NCBI RefSeq assembly: GCF_011694515.1
Contig: NZ_CP050192.1
Coordinates: 4,424,521 to 4,488,520 of the forward strand
Reading direction: 5' to 3'
DNA length: 64,000 nucleotides
Source of the DNA: Mycobacterium sp. DL592
GTDB taxonomy: Bacteria; Actinomycetota; Actinomycetes; Mycobacteriales; Mycobacteriaceae
Positions 21,104 through 29,320 of the stretch are shown here, piece by piece. The translations under genes were made by a program, and so were the position numbers. Within the stretch, counting starts at the first letter, position 1. Every line of letters begins with the position of its first letter. The notes beneath the pieces are model-generated. The model was not told where the DNA came from, did not search any database, and worked only from the letters and a program-made list of their open reading frames with translations.

Positions 21104-21152
21104 AAGAGTTGCAGGGGGTTGCAGCCCCGGGTTGCAACTCCTCGCAACTCTT
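21104..21152. promoter_or_regulatory. clustered GTTGCA half-sites in divergent promoter
   Basis: Within the 118-base divergent gap, GTTGCA occurs at 21108, 21118 and 21131 (the last as the palindrome gttgcaac) and its reverse GCAAC at 21144. The outer copies form a perfect 9-bp inverted repeat (aagagttgc 21104-21112, gcaactctt 21144-21152). Such dense dyad structure is typical of activator binding sites; the GAF-domain regulator encoded nearby is the obvious candidate. Confidence 0.6.
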
Positions 21153-21187
21153 GTCGGGCGGCTGGGGGCGGGTGTGTCCTGGCTCAC

Positions 21188-23002
21188 ATGACATCAACAC
21201 TGGAACCACAGACCGACCTGACGCCGCAGCAGCGGGTCGACGCCTGGCTGGCCGACTTCGAAGCCGCACTGGCTGCCCGCGACATCGAGCGGGTCGCCGG
21301 CATGTTCGCCGTCGACAGCTTCTGGCGCGACCTGGTGTCGTTCACCTGGAACATCAAGACCGTCGAGGGCCGCGACGCCATCGCCGGCATGCTCGCCGCC
21401 CGGCTCGACGACACCGACCCGTCGGGATTCCGCACCCGCGAGGAGCCGACGGCCGAGGGGGACGTCACCTCGGCGTTCATCGAGTTCGACACCGCGGTGG
21501 GCCGGGGAACCGGACATCTTCGCCTCAAGGGCGATCAGGCGTGGACGCTGCTGACCGCACTGCAGGAACTCAAGGGCTACGAAGAGCGCAAGGGTGCCTC
21601 CCGGGTAATGGGTGCGGTTCACGGCAGCGACCCGGATCCGCGGTCGTGGGCGGAGAAGCGCGCCGAAGAGGAGGCGGCTCTGGGCCGGACCGTGCAGCCG
21701 TACACGTTGGTGATCGGCGGCGGCCAGGGTGGGATCGCGTTGGGTGCGCGGCTGCGCCAACTCGGGGTGCCCGCCATCGTCGTCGACCGCCACGAGCGGC
21801 CCGGCGATCAGTGGCGCAAGCGCTACAAGTCGCTGTGCCTGCACGACCCGGTCTGGTACGACCACCTGCCGTACCTGCCGTTCCCGCAGAACTGGCCGGT
21901 GTTCGCGCCGAAGGACAAGATCGGTGACTGGCTGGAGTTCTACACGCGGGTGATGGAGGTGCCGTACTGGTCGAAGACCACGTGCCTGTCGGCGACGTTC
22001 GACGAGGCCGCCAAGCGGTGGAACGTCGACGTCGACCGCGACGGTGAGCGGCTCACCCTGCACCCCACCCACCTGGTGCTGGCCACCGGCATGTCGGGCA
22101 AACCGAGTGTTCCGACCCTGCCCGGGCAGGACGTCTTCCGCGGCGACCAGCACCACTCGAGTGCGCATCCCGGGCCGGACGCGTACGTAGGCAAGAAGGC
22201 GGTCGTGATCGGGTCCAACAACTCGGCCCACGACATCTGCAAGGCGCTCTACGAGAACGGCGTCGACGTGACCATGGTGCAACGGTCCTCGACGCATATC
22301 GTCAAGTCCGACAGCCTGATGGAGATCGGCCTGGGCGACCTGTACTCCGAACGCGCGCTGGCGGCGGGTATGACCACCGAGAAGGCCGACCTGACGTTCG
22401 CTTCGCTCCCCTACCGGATCATGCACGAATTCCAGATCCCGCTCTATGATCGGATGCGCGAGCGGGACAAGGAGTTCTATGACCGGCTCGAAGCGGCTGG
22501 CTTCGAGTTAGATTGGGGCGCAGACGGTTCCGGGCTGTTCATGAAGTACCTGAGGCGCGGGTCGGGCTACTACATCGACGTCGGGGCCTGCGATCTGGTG
22601 GCCGACGGCAAGATCAAACTGGCCCACGGTCAGGTCGCGCGGCTCACCGAGGATTCGGTGGTGCTGGCCGACGGGACGGAGTTGCCTGCCGACCTGGTGG
22701 TCTACGCCACCGGGTTCGGCTCGATGAACGGTTGGGCAGCCGATCTCATCGGCCAGGAGGTCGCCGACAAGGTGGGCAAGGTGTGGGGGTTGGGGTCGGA
22801 CACCCCGAAGGACCCCGGACCGTGGGAGGGCGAGCAACGCAACATGTGGAAGCCCACCCAGCAGGAGAACCTGTGGTTCCACGGCGGCAATCTGCACCAA
22901 TCACGGCATTACTCGCTGTATTTGGCCCTTCAGCTCAAGGCGCGTTACGAAGGGATCCCAACGCCGGTGTACGGCTTGCAGGAGGTGCACCACCTGAGCT
23001 GA
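21188..23002 (+). CDS. NTF2-like domain fused to flavin-dependent monooxygenase
   Basis: A 604-residue fusion. Residues about 10-135 form an NTF2/SnoaL-like cone domain (WLADFEAALAARDIERVAGM, FWRDLVSFTWNI). The rest is a class B flavoprotein monooxygenase: FAD motif VIGGGQGGIALGARL (about residue 180), the FMO-type signature FRGDQHHSSA and the NADPH fold VVIGSNNSAHDICKAL. Such enzymes insert oxygen into ketones or oxidise heteroatoms. Start ATG 21188 sits after the shared divergent promoter. With the dehydrogenases opposite it could process ketones through esters, but substrate is unknown. Confidence 0.85.
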   Translation: MTSTLEPQTDLTPQQRVDAWLADFEAALAARDIERVAGMFAVDSFWRDLVSFTWNIKTVEGRDAIAGMLAARLDDTDPSGFRTREEPTAEGDVTSAFIEFDTAVGRGTGHLRLKGDQAWTLLTALQELKGYEERKGASRVMGAVHGSDPDPRSWAEKRAEEEAALGRTVQPYTLVIGGGQGGIALGARLRQLGVPAIVVDRHERPGDQWRKRYKSLCLHDPVWYDHLPYLPFPQNWPVFAPKDKIGDWLEFYTRVMEVPYWSKTTCLSATFDEAAKRWNVDVDRDGERLTLHPTHLVLATGMSGKPSVPTLPGQDVFRGDQHHSSAHPGPDAYVGKKAVVIGSNNSAHDICKALYENGVDVTMVQRSSTHIVKSDSLMEIGLGDLYSERALAAGMTTEKADLTFASLPYRIMHEFQIPLYDRMRERDKEFYDRLEAAGFELDWGADGSGLFMKYLRRGSGYYIDVGACDLVADGKIKLAHGQVARLTEDSVVLADGTELPADLVVYATGFGSMNGWAADLIGQEVADKVGKVWGLGSDTPKDPGPWEGEQRNMWKPTQQENLWFHGGNLHQSRHYSLYLALQLKARYEGIPTPVYGLQEVHHLS

Positions 23003-23005
23003 CGC

Positions 23006-24073
23006 TCACGCGACGGCGGTGGACCGGCGGATCTGGTTTCCGCCGGCCCGCTTCGCCTCGTACATCGCCATGTCGGCTTCGGCGATCACGCCCTCGATCA
23101 GGGTGCGGAAGTCCTGGGTTGTGTCCGGCACAGTGGCGCCCGCGATCCCGAGGCTGGCCGTGACACCCCACGGGTTGTCGGCGATCGTCGAACAGAGGCG
23201 ACGCGCGAGCATCTCCACCTGACGTGGCGGTGATGCTTGGGCGAGCAGGAACTCCTCGCCACCGACGCGCGCGGCGATCACGCCCCGACCGCCGACTTCC
23301 CGAATCCGGGTGGCGACGTCGATGAGTACCTGGTCCCCAACGGCGTGGCCCAGGCTGTCGTTGAGCTGCTTGAACCCGTCGAGGTCGATCATCACCACGC
23401 TGAAGGACGCCAAACCGCCACGTGCGGCGCCGGCGATGAGCGCACGGGCCGAGCGGCGGAATCCTCGCCGATTGGCCAGGCCGGTCAGCGGATCGGTCGA
23501 TACCGCGTCATTCCACAGCAGTCGCACCAGGATCTGCCCGCCGAATGGGACCAAGATTAGGCCACCGCTGGCAAGCAGGAGCGTGCCTACTGCCATCGCC
23601 ACATCACCGGCCAGCCCCATGCGAACGACGCACGCCCCGGCCGTTCCGAGCGCCACGCTCACCGTGAGCACGAGGAGCCGCGGGCTATGTGCCATGGCCA
23701 CATAAGCGGCGAGGCCGGCGAATGCCCAGCAGGTGAGCAATCCGGTGTGCGGATCGGACTGGGTCAGCGCCACGACGGCGATACCCACACTGCCGACGAT
23801 CGAGAAGAGCACCGATTGTCGCTGGCTCGGCCAACGCACGGCGTACGCCACGGCCATAACGGCAAACGTGCCCGCGATCATCAGCACAACGCCCCGCGCC
23901 ATACCGTGCTGGCCGGCCGGACTGATCGACATCAACACCACGGCGACGGTGAGCACCGCGAGAATCGCGGTCATGGCGCGACGCACAATCCCGAGGATGT
24001 GGCGGGACGCAAGGTAACCCGACAGCCAGTCGTAGCGGTCTGGTTGTCGCCACCACTGACGGACGTGGTTCAC
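23006..24073 (-). CDS. membrane diguanylate cyclase (GGEEF domain)
   Basis: A 355-residue protein. About 165 N-terminal residues form five or six membrane helices; the GGDEF domain follows (DPLTGLANRRGFRR, IDLDGFKQLNDSLGHAVGDQVL, active site RVGGEEFLL). The GGEEF variant is compatible with cyclase activity making c-di-GMP from two GTP. The allosteric RxxD inhibition site is not present (RGVI before the loop), so product inhibition is probably lost. GTG start at 24073 chosen because it precedes the first membrane helix; the longer open frame upstream is antisense to the peptidase gene. It converges with the monooxygenase gene with 3 bases between stops. Confidence 0.85.
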   Translation of the reverse strand: MNHVRQWWRQPDRYDWLSGYLASRHILGIVRRAMTAILAVLTVAVVLMSISPAGQHGMARGVVLMIAGTFAVMAVAYAVRWPSQRQSVLFSIVGSVGIAVVALTQSDPHTGLLTCWAFAGLAAYVAMAHSPRLLVLTVSVALGTAGACVVRMGLAGDVAMAVGTLLLASGGLILVPFGGQILVRLLWNDAVSTDPLTGLANRRGFRRSARALIAGAARGGLASFSVVMIDLDGFKQLNDSLGHAVGDQVLIDVATRIREVGGRGVIAARVGGEEFLLAQASPPRQVEMLARRLCSTIADNPWGVTASLGIAGATVPDTTQDFRTLIEGVIAEADMAMYEAKRAGGNQIRRSTAVA

Positions 24074-24163
24074 CCGTAGCCCCCGATCCTCACCAGGGAC
24101 GATGGTACCGAGCGGCTCCGTTGTCGACGACCGGATCGAATTCGACCGACCCGGGTGCGCAGA

Positions 24164-26185
24164 ATGGAGCACGTGACCAACGCGCCTGAAACTACCGACC
24201 CGTACCTGTGGCTCGAGGAGGTCACCGGCGACGAGGCCATGGCCTGGGTGCGAGCTCACAACGAACCCGCCATCGCCGAATTCAGCGGGGAAGCGTTCGA
24301 GGAGATGCGCGCCGAGGCGCTGGAGGTGCTCGACACTGATGCGCGGATTCCGTACGTACGCCGGCGCGGCGAGTACCTCTACAACTTCTGGCGCGACGCC
24401 GCGCACCCGAAAGGTTTGTGGCGTCGCACCACCCTGGAGAGCTACCTCGCCGAGACTCCGGACTGGGACGTCATCCTCGATGTCGACGACCTGGCCCGCG
24501 CCGACGGCGAGAACTGGGTGTGGGCCGGTGCCGATGTCATCGAACCCGACCACAGCCTGGCGCTGATCAGCCTGTCCCGCGGCGGCTCTGATGCTGCCGT
24601 GGTACGCGAGTTCGATATGGCGACAAGGGAATTCGTGGCGGGTGGTTTCGAGTTGCCGGAGGCGAAGTCCAACGTCACGTGGGAAGACCACGACACCGTC
24701 CTGGTCGGTACGGACTTCGGCCCCGATTCGATGACCGAATCCGGCTACCCGCGAGTGGTCAAGCGGTGGAAGCGCGGGCAGCCGCTGAGCGAGGCTGCGA
24801 CGGTGTTCACCGGGCCGGTCACCGACGTGATCGTGTCGGCCTCGGTGGACCGGACACCGGGATACGAACGCACCCTGATCTACCGGGCCATCGACTTCTT
24901 CAACGACGATGTCTACCAACTCCGTTCAGGTGAACTGGTTCGGATCGACGCGCCGACGGATGCCACCTTGTCGGTGCATCGGCAGTGGCTGCTCATCGAG
25001 TTGCGCACCGACTGGCACACCGGACGCGGGTCGTACCGGGCGGGTTCGCTGCTCGCCGCCGACTACGAGCAATTCCTCGACGGCACAGCTGATGTGGCCG
25101 TCGTGTTCGAGCCCGACGAACACACCTGCCTGCATCAGTACTCGTGGACTCGGGATCGACTCGTGATGGTGACGCTCGCCGATGTGGCGAGCAACGTCGA
25201 GGTGGTGACACCCGGAACCTGGACGCGGGAGCCGGTGACCGGACTCGCGTCGAGTACCAACACGGTCATCGTGGCGGCCGACAGCGACGGTGACGAAATC
25301 TTCTTGGATTCCAGCGGATTCGTCACTCCGTCCCGGCTGCTACACGGGGTGGTCGGTGGTGAACTGACCGAGATCAAGCGAGCGCCGTCATTCTTCGACG
25401 CAGCGGATCTCGAAGTGTCACAGCACTTTGCGACATCCGACGATGGGACGGCGGTGCCGTACTTCGTGGTCAGCCACAGGCATCGCGAAGCTCCCGGCCC
25501 CACCCTGTTGGGCGGGTACGGCGGGTTCGAGGTCTCCCGGACGCCGGGCTATGACGGGGTGCTGGGCCGGTTGTGGTTGTCGCGGGGCGGAACCTACGTG
25601 CTGGCCAATATCCGCGGCGGGGGCGAGTACGGGCCGACATGGCACACCCAGGCGATGCGGGAAGGCCGGCACAAGGTGGCCGAGGACTTCGCGGCGGTGG
25701 CGCGGGACCTCGTCGACCGCGGGATCACGACCGTCGCGCAACTCGGGGCACAAGGCGGCAGCAACGGCGGACTGCTGATGGGCATCATGCTGACGAAGTA
25801 CCCGCAGCACTTCGGCGCGCTGGTCTGCCAGGTTCCGCTGCTGGACATGAAGCGCTTCCATCTGCTGCTGGCCGGTGCGTCCTGGGTCGCCGAGTACGGC
25901 GACCCGGACGAGCCCGCGGACTGGCAGTTCATCGCCGAGTACTCGCCGTATCAGAACATCAACACCGACAAGCGTTATCCCCCAGTGCTGATCACGACCT
26001 CGACGCGCGACGACCGGGTGCATCCCGGGCATGCCCGCAAGATGACCGCCGCGCTGGAAGAGGCCGGCCACGACGTCTGGTACTACGAAAACATCGAGGG
26101 CGGGCACGCCGGGGCGGCCGACAATGCGCAGACGGCATTCAAGTCGGCGCTGAGCTACTCGTTCCTGCACCGGATGCTGGACTGA
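24164..26185 (+). CDS. prolyl oligopeptidase family serine peptidase (Rv0457c-like)
   Basis: S9-family oligopeptidase. With ATG 24164 the product is 673 residues, the length of Rv0457c; GTG 24173 is an alternative start. The N-terminal beta-propeller begins DPYLWLEEVTGDEAMAWV. The C-terminal alpha/beta-hydrolase domain holds the catalytic serine in GAQGGSNGGLLMG, the aspartate in TSTRDDRVHPGHA and the histidine in EGGHAGAADN. GGYGGFEVS and ANIRGGGEYG are family signatures. No signal peptide, so probably cytosolic. Marks the left edge of the variable region. Confidence 0.93.
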   Translation: MEHVTNAPETTDPYLWLEEVTGDEAMAWVRAHNEPAIAEFSGEAFEEMRAEALEVLDTDARIPYVRRRGEYLYNFWRDAAHPKGLWRRTTLESYLAETPDWDVILDVDDLARADGENWVWAGADVIEPDHSLALISLSRGGSDAAVVREFDMATREFVAGGFELPEAKSNVTWEDHDTVLVGTDFGPDSMTESGYPRVVKRWKRGQPLSEAATVFTGPVTDVIVSASVDRTPGYERTLIYRAIDFFNDDVYQLRSGELVRIDAPTDATLSVHRQWLLIELRTDWHTGRGSYRAGSLLAADYEQFLDGTADVAVVFEPDEHTCLHQYSWTRDRLVMVTLADVASNVEVVTPGTWTREPVTGLASSTNTVIVAADSDGDEIFLDSSGFVTPSRLLHGVVGGELTEIKRAPSFFDAADLEVSQHFATSDDGTAVPYFVVSHRHREAPGPTLLGGYGGFEVSRTPGYDGVLGRLWLSRGGTYVLANIRGGGEYGPTWHTQAMREGRHKVAEDFAAVARDLVDRGITTVAQLGAQGGSNGGLLMGIMLTKYPQHFGALVCQVPLLDMKRFHLLLAGASWVAEYGDPDEPADWQFIAEYSPYQNINTDKRYPPVLITTSTRDDRVHPGHARKMTAALEEAGHDVWYYENIEGGHAGAADNAQTAFKSALSYSFLHRMLD

Positions 26186-26220
26186 GGGTGAGTTGACCAG
26201 CAAACATCGCGTAGTACCCT

Positions 26221-26236
26221 TTAGCTAACAGCTAAC
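26221..26236. promoter_or_regulatory. AGCTAAC repeats upstream of the three-gene unit
   Basis: ttagc-taaca-gctaa is a perfect dyad (26221-26235), and it contains two tandem agctaac heptamers (26223, 26230). It lies 18 bases before the GTG of the DUF2563 gene, where an operator or core promoter is expected. AT-rich compared with its surroundings. Confidence 0.4.
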
Positions 26237-26253
26237 TGCGGAGGGGTACAGCG

Positions 26254-26553
26254 GTGCAGGTCGACGTCGGTGAGATGCGTTCGGGTGCAAACCGGGCATA
26301 CAGCGCGGCCTGGCTTGCCATGGAGGGCGCCGATCGGCTGGCGCGCGGCACGGTCGCCGCGGGGATCTTCGGCGACTTCGGCGCAGCCGAGTCATTCTGC
26401 GGGGCACTCGACCAAGCGCATACCGCCCACGTGCAGCGTCTACGCGATCACGAGAACCGGCTGGGGGTTCTTGGCGACAAGGCTCACACGACTGCGTCGG
26501 CGTTCGTCGATATGGAGGAGCGCAACGCCGAGGCGCTGCGTTCGGTGCTGTGA
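26254..26553 (+). CDS. DUF2563 protein, WXG100-sized helical partner
   Basis: A 99-residue, predominantly helical protein of the mycobacterial DUF2563 family (VDVGEMRSGANRAY at the N-terminus, GIFGDFGAAESF in the middle, DMEERNAEALRSV at the end). Size and two-helix character resemble WXG100/ESX partner proteins. GTG start with GGAGGGG eight bases upstream. Its stop overlaps the next start (GTGA), a sign that both proteins are made in equal amounts. Proposed role as a chaperone or co-secreted partner of the downstream protein is inference. Confidence 0.8.
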   Translation: MQVDVGEMRSGANRAYSAAWLAMEGADRLARGTVAAGIFGDFGAAESFCGALDQAHTAHVQRLRDHENRLGVLGDKAHTTASAFVDMEERNAEALRSVL

Positions 26554-28064
26554 CCGATTACCCGAGCCTCACACATATCAGTGTCGCCGCGCTGATCGGT
26601 GAGGCCGGTGGTGATCCATGGATGGTCGACGCGACGGTTCAGAGCGGCGATCCCGGGGCCATTTCCGATTTGGGACGTGCCTTCTTCGACGCCGGTGCCT
26701 GCACGGCCGAGACCTACAAGGAGTTCGAGGCGGCGCAAGCGCGCTTTCGTGCGTCCTGGAATCGGGAGAGTGGCGAACACCCGATCAACGACAGTGCAGA
26801 AGTTCAGCGGGCGACCACCAGGTTGATGGTCCAGCAGGACCAGCTACCGGCCATCGGGGCTGACTTGGCCGGCATTGCGGCGACTCTGGCTGAGACACAA
26901 CGGTTCTCCGGTATGGAGGTAGCCAATCTCAACACGCAGCTGGAGTACATCGATGCGCTGATCGGTCAGGCACTGGCCAACGACCAAGACATATCGGCGT
27001 TGGAGGACAGCGCGATCACGGCTACCTCCAACGTTCTTCACCAGGTGACCGCGTTGCGCGACGATTACACGGGCAAGCTCGACGCATCGCTGACCGCGTT
27101 GCGCGCCGACCACGGATACGACCCGGCACCGATCGAAGACGTGGACGGCGACGGCGAGCTCGGGCCCGAACAGCGCGGCCGGGAAGCCACGGATTGGTAC
27201 GACGCGAATCGGCGGGCTCAGGACGAGGCATTGGTGAATAGCGGCGGTCCGATGACGCCGGAAAAAGCTGCTGCTGCAGCACGATTGCGGGACCTGGCCA
27301 CCACCGGGAATCCTGCTGCTGCTCCGGATGCGCGGCGGTTGGCCGGTGAACGTCTTGACGACTTCCGGATGGCCAACTTCGTCGGACCGTTGCCGATGGA
27401 CCCGGTCGTCGGCGGTGACGCCCGGAGTCGGGCACGATCGAGATTGGACATGCAGCAGCGGCTCGAGCAGGGTACCTACGGCTTGCCGCCGATGACCTCC
27501 GATCAGGCGACGCAGGCGCTCGACGAAGGTGAGCAGTTCGGACGTGTCGTCGCGGTGAACCGGGCGATGACGGCGCTGACGAGTCAGGGAATGTCGGAAG
27601 ACGGGGCGAAGTTAGTGATCGGCGACTTGCTCAAGCGAGCGGGCGATGTCACCGCAATAACTGGACCGGTATCCGAGGGCGTCGAGGCCTATGCCGAGCG
27701 GATACCCGGTGGGCGGCACGCCATGCCGGAGGACTTGTTGTCACCATCCGACGCAGCGAAGTGGGCTCATATAGCTGGCAAGGTAGGAAAATTCGGCGAC
27801 CTGATCGAACTAGGGACTGCGGTGAACGATTTTGCCCACGGCGGCAGTGCAGAAGAGTTTGGCAGCACGCTCGGTGGTGTGGCAGGTGGCTCCGCCGCCG
27901 CATGGGGCGCTGCAGCGCTGGCTGGATCGTTCACCGGCCCGTGGACCACCGCGGCCATTGTTGTCGCGGCCAGCGTTCTCGGCGGTGTTGGCGGCGAACA
28001 GCTGGGCGGTGGAATCGGATCCGTATTCGACACCGCCTCTGGTACTGGCAGCGGCGGGGGATAG
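26550..28064 (+). CDS. large helical protein with glycine-rich membrane-like C-terminus (putative secreted effector)
   Basis: A 504-residue protein. Residues 1-190 are long helices with a YxxxE pattern (Y56-K-E-F-E60), like the secretion signal of type VII substrates, and a DPW motif at 22-24. The middle is charged and contains an acidic DVDGDGELG stretch near residue 195. The last 70 residues are hydrophobic and glycine-rich (GVAGGSAAAWGAAALAGSF, VVAASVLGGVGGEQLGGGIG), a glycine-zipper pattern seen in membrane-inserting proteins. Codon use is less GC-biased than in neighbouring genes. No enzymatic motif recognised. A secreted toxin or cell-envelope protein are the main options. Confidence 0.72.
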   Translation: MTDYPSLTHISVAALIGEAGGDPWMVDATVQSGDPGAISDLGRAFFDAGACTAETYKEFEAAQARFRASWNRESGEHPINDSAEVQRATTRLMVQQDQLPAIGADLAGIAATLAETQRFSGMEVANLNTQLEYIDALIGQALANDQDISALEDSAITATSNVLHQVTALRDDYTGKLDASLTALRADHGYDPAPIEDVDGDGELGPEQRGREATDWYDANRRAQDEALVNSGGPMTPEKAAAAARLRDLATTGNPAAAPDARRLAGERLDDFRMANFVGPLPMDPVVGGDARSRARSRLDMQQRLEQGTYGLPPMTSDQATQALDEGEQFGRVVAVNRAMTALTSQGMSEDGAKLVIGDLLKRAGDVTAITGPVSEGVEAYAERIPGGRHAMPEDLLSPSDAAKWAHIAGKVGKFGDLIELGTAVNDFAHGGSAEEFGSTLGGVAGGSAAAWGAAALAGSFTGPWTTAAIVVAASVLGGVGGEQLGGGIGSVFDTASGTGSGGG

Positions 28065-28075
28065 AGGTGGTGAGG

Positions 28076-28408
28076 GTGCAAGACATCTTCGGGTATCTGA
28101 CACTGGGCGCGCTCGCCTGCGCCGCGATACTCAGCAGCTTCCCGCTCTGGAAGTCCGCCACATTGTCGCCGGACTCGATCGAACGGCGAGTGTGGTGGAC
28201 GTGCTGCGTCTTCGCAGTTGGGTGTGTTTTCCTCTCGCAATGGCCCGCCTGGGGGCGCGGACTGTTCGGATCGACCATGTTGGCACTAGCACTGACCGCC
28301 GTCGCTGGCCGCTGGACGACTTTCATCAAAATCAACGGTCGGATCTATAGCGCCTCTAGCCGTCCCGATCGGCCGCCAGCGCTTGCCGACCAAGACGACG
28401 CCGAATAG
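28076..28408 (+). CDS. small three-helix membrane protein, possible immunity partner
   Basis: About 110 residues. Three hydrophobic helices (IFGYLTLGALACAAILSSF; VWWTCCVFAVGCVFL; STMLALALTAVAG) and a polar, acidic C-terminal tail (PPALADQDDAE). Several GTG starts (28067, 28070, 28076) are possible; 28076 has GAGG at the best distance. It follows the large protein by 11 bases. A small multi-helix membrane protein right after a membrane-active effector is the usual layout of an immunity gene, but nothing in the sequence proves this. Confidence 0.65.
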   Translation: MQDIFGYLTLGALACAAILSSFPLWKSATLSPDSIERRVWWTCCVFAVGCVFLSQWPAWGRGLFGSTMLALALTAVAGRWTTFIKINGRIYSASSRPDRPPALADQDDAE

Positions 28409-28451
28409 CCGAGGATCCGCGCGTCCGTACAGCATCGGCGACGTCAGGACA

Positions 28452-29291
28452 CTAGCTCGACTTCGCCAACCCCACCAGCAGCGTCACGATCACCCCGATA
28501 ACGACCAAGCCGCCGCCCACGACCAGCGAGATGTTCAGCCACTGATGCATGCTGTTCACCGCGGTGTTCACCATGGCCTCGGCGATCCGCCGAATATTGC
28601 CCGACGAGTTGTCCAGCACGGTGTTCAAATGCCGGCGGCCGAATTCTATTGCTGCCCAGCCTAACCCACCGACCAGCAGTGCCGAGACACCCAGACCCAC
28701 CAGCATCTTGCCGCGGCTGCGGGCGATGAACAGCGTCAACAAAGCGAACACCGCGGCCAGCACGGTCAACCCCACACTCGCCCACGGCCCGTAGGTTGCC
28801 ACCTGCCGCAAGGCACCCGGTCGCAGTATCGACGGGGCGTTGTCGGTCAACGGAATTGGCACCGACGTCGGGATAGTGATGTTGTAGTCGCTCAGCGTCT
28901 CCTTGAATGCGACGTCGGAGAGCATCGGCGCGAAGTCGATCACCCACCGGCCCTGGGAGTCGACGCTGGACTGCACCGAATCGGTGAACAGCCACCGATG
29001 TGCAAAGCGGTTCGCCTGCGCAAACTGCCCGGGGAACGCTGAACTCGCGGTGTAGGTGGACGCGACCAGGCTGACAGTGCCGGTGTTGACGCCCGTACCC
29101 AGCCGGGCAACCTGCGTCGTCAACTCCCCGGCCATCGCCGCCTTCAGGGCAGGGTCAGCGGCGGCCTTCTGTGCTAGCGCCGCATACCCGTCGCCGTCGA
29201 CCAGATTCTGCTGCACCCACGCCGCGGGCACAGCGAGTGCCAGCAGGACCGTAGTGACAAGCCACATCAGGAGCGTGGCCACGAACCGCAC
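28452..29291 (-). CDS. conserved actinobacterial membrane protein
   Basis: A 279-residue protein with one N-terminal helix (about residues 5-27), a 150-residue extracytoplasmic region (DGDGYAALAQKAAADPALKAAMAGELTTQV and following), then three C-terminal helices (about 168-190, 197-213, 250-275). GTG start at 29291. No enzymatic motif. It ends tail-to-tail with the preceding three-gene unit (43 bases), so it is transcribed separately. Confidence 0.75.
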   Translation of the reverse strand: MRFVATLLMWLVTTVLLALAVPAAWVQQNLVDGDGYAALAQKAAADPALKAAMAGELTTQVARLGTGVNTGTVSLVASTYTASSAFPGQFAQANRFAHRWLFTDSVQSSVDSQGRWVIDFAPMLSDVAFKETLSDYNITIPTSVPIPLTDNAPSILRPGALRQVATYGPWASVGLTVLAAVFALLTLFIARSRGKMLVGLGVSALLVGGLGWAAIEFGRRHLNTVLDNSSGNIRRIAEAMVNTAVNSMHQWLNISLVVGGGLVVIGVIVTLLVGLAKSS

Positions 29292-29320
29292 GCGTCCCCA
29301 CTTTCCGGGACGCGCTCAGC

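Noticed and set aside
20563..21927. 454-codon frame across the divergent promoter
   Set aside because: It runs antisense to the dehydrogenase gene and out of frame with the monooxygenase; composition is that of a shadow.
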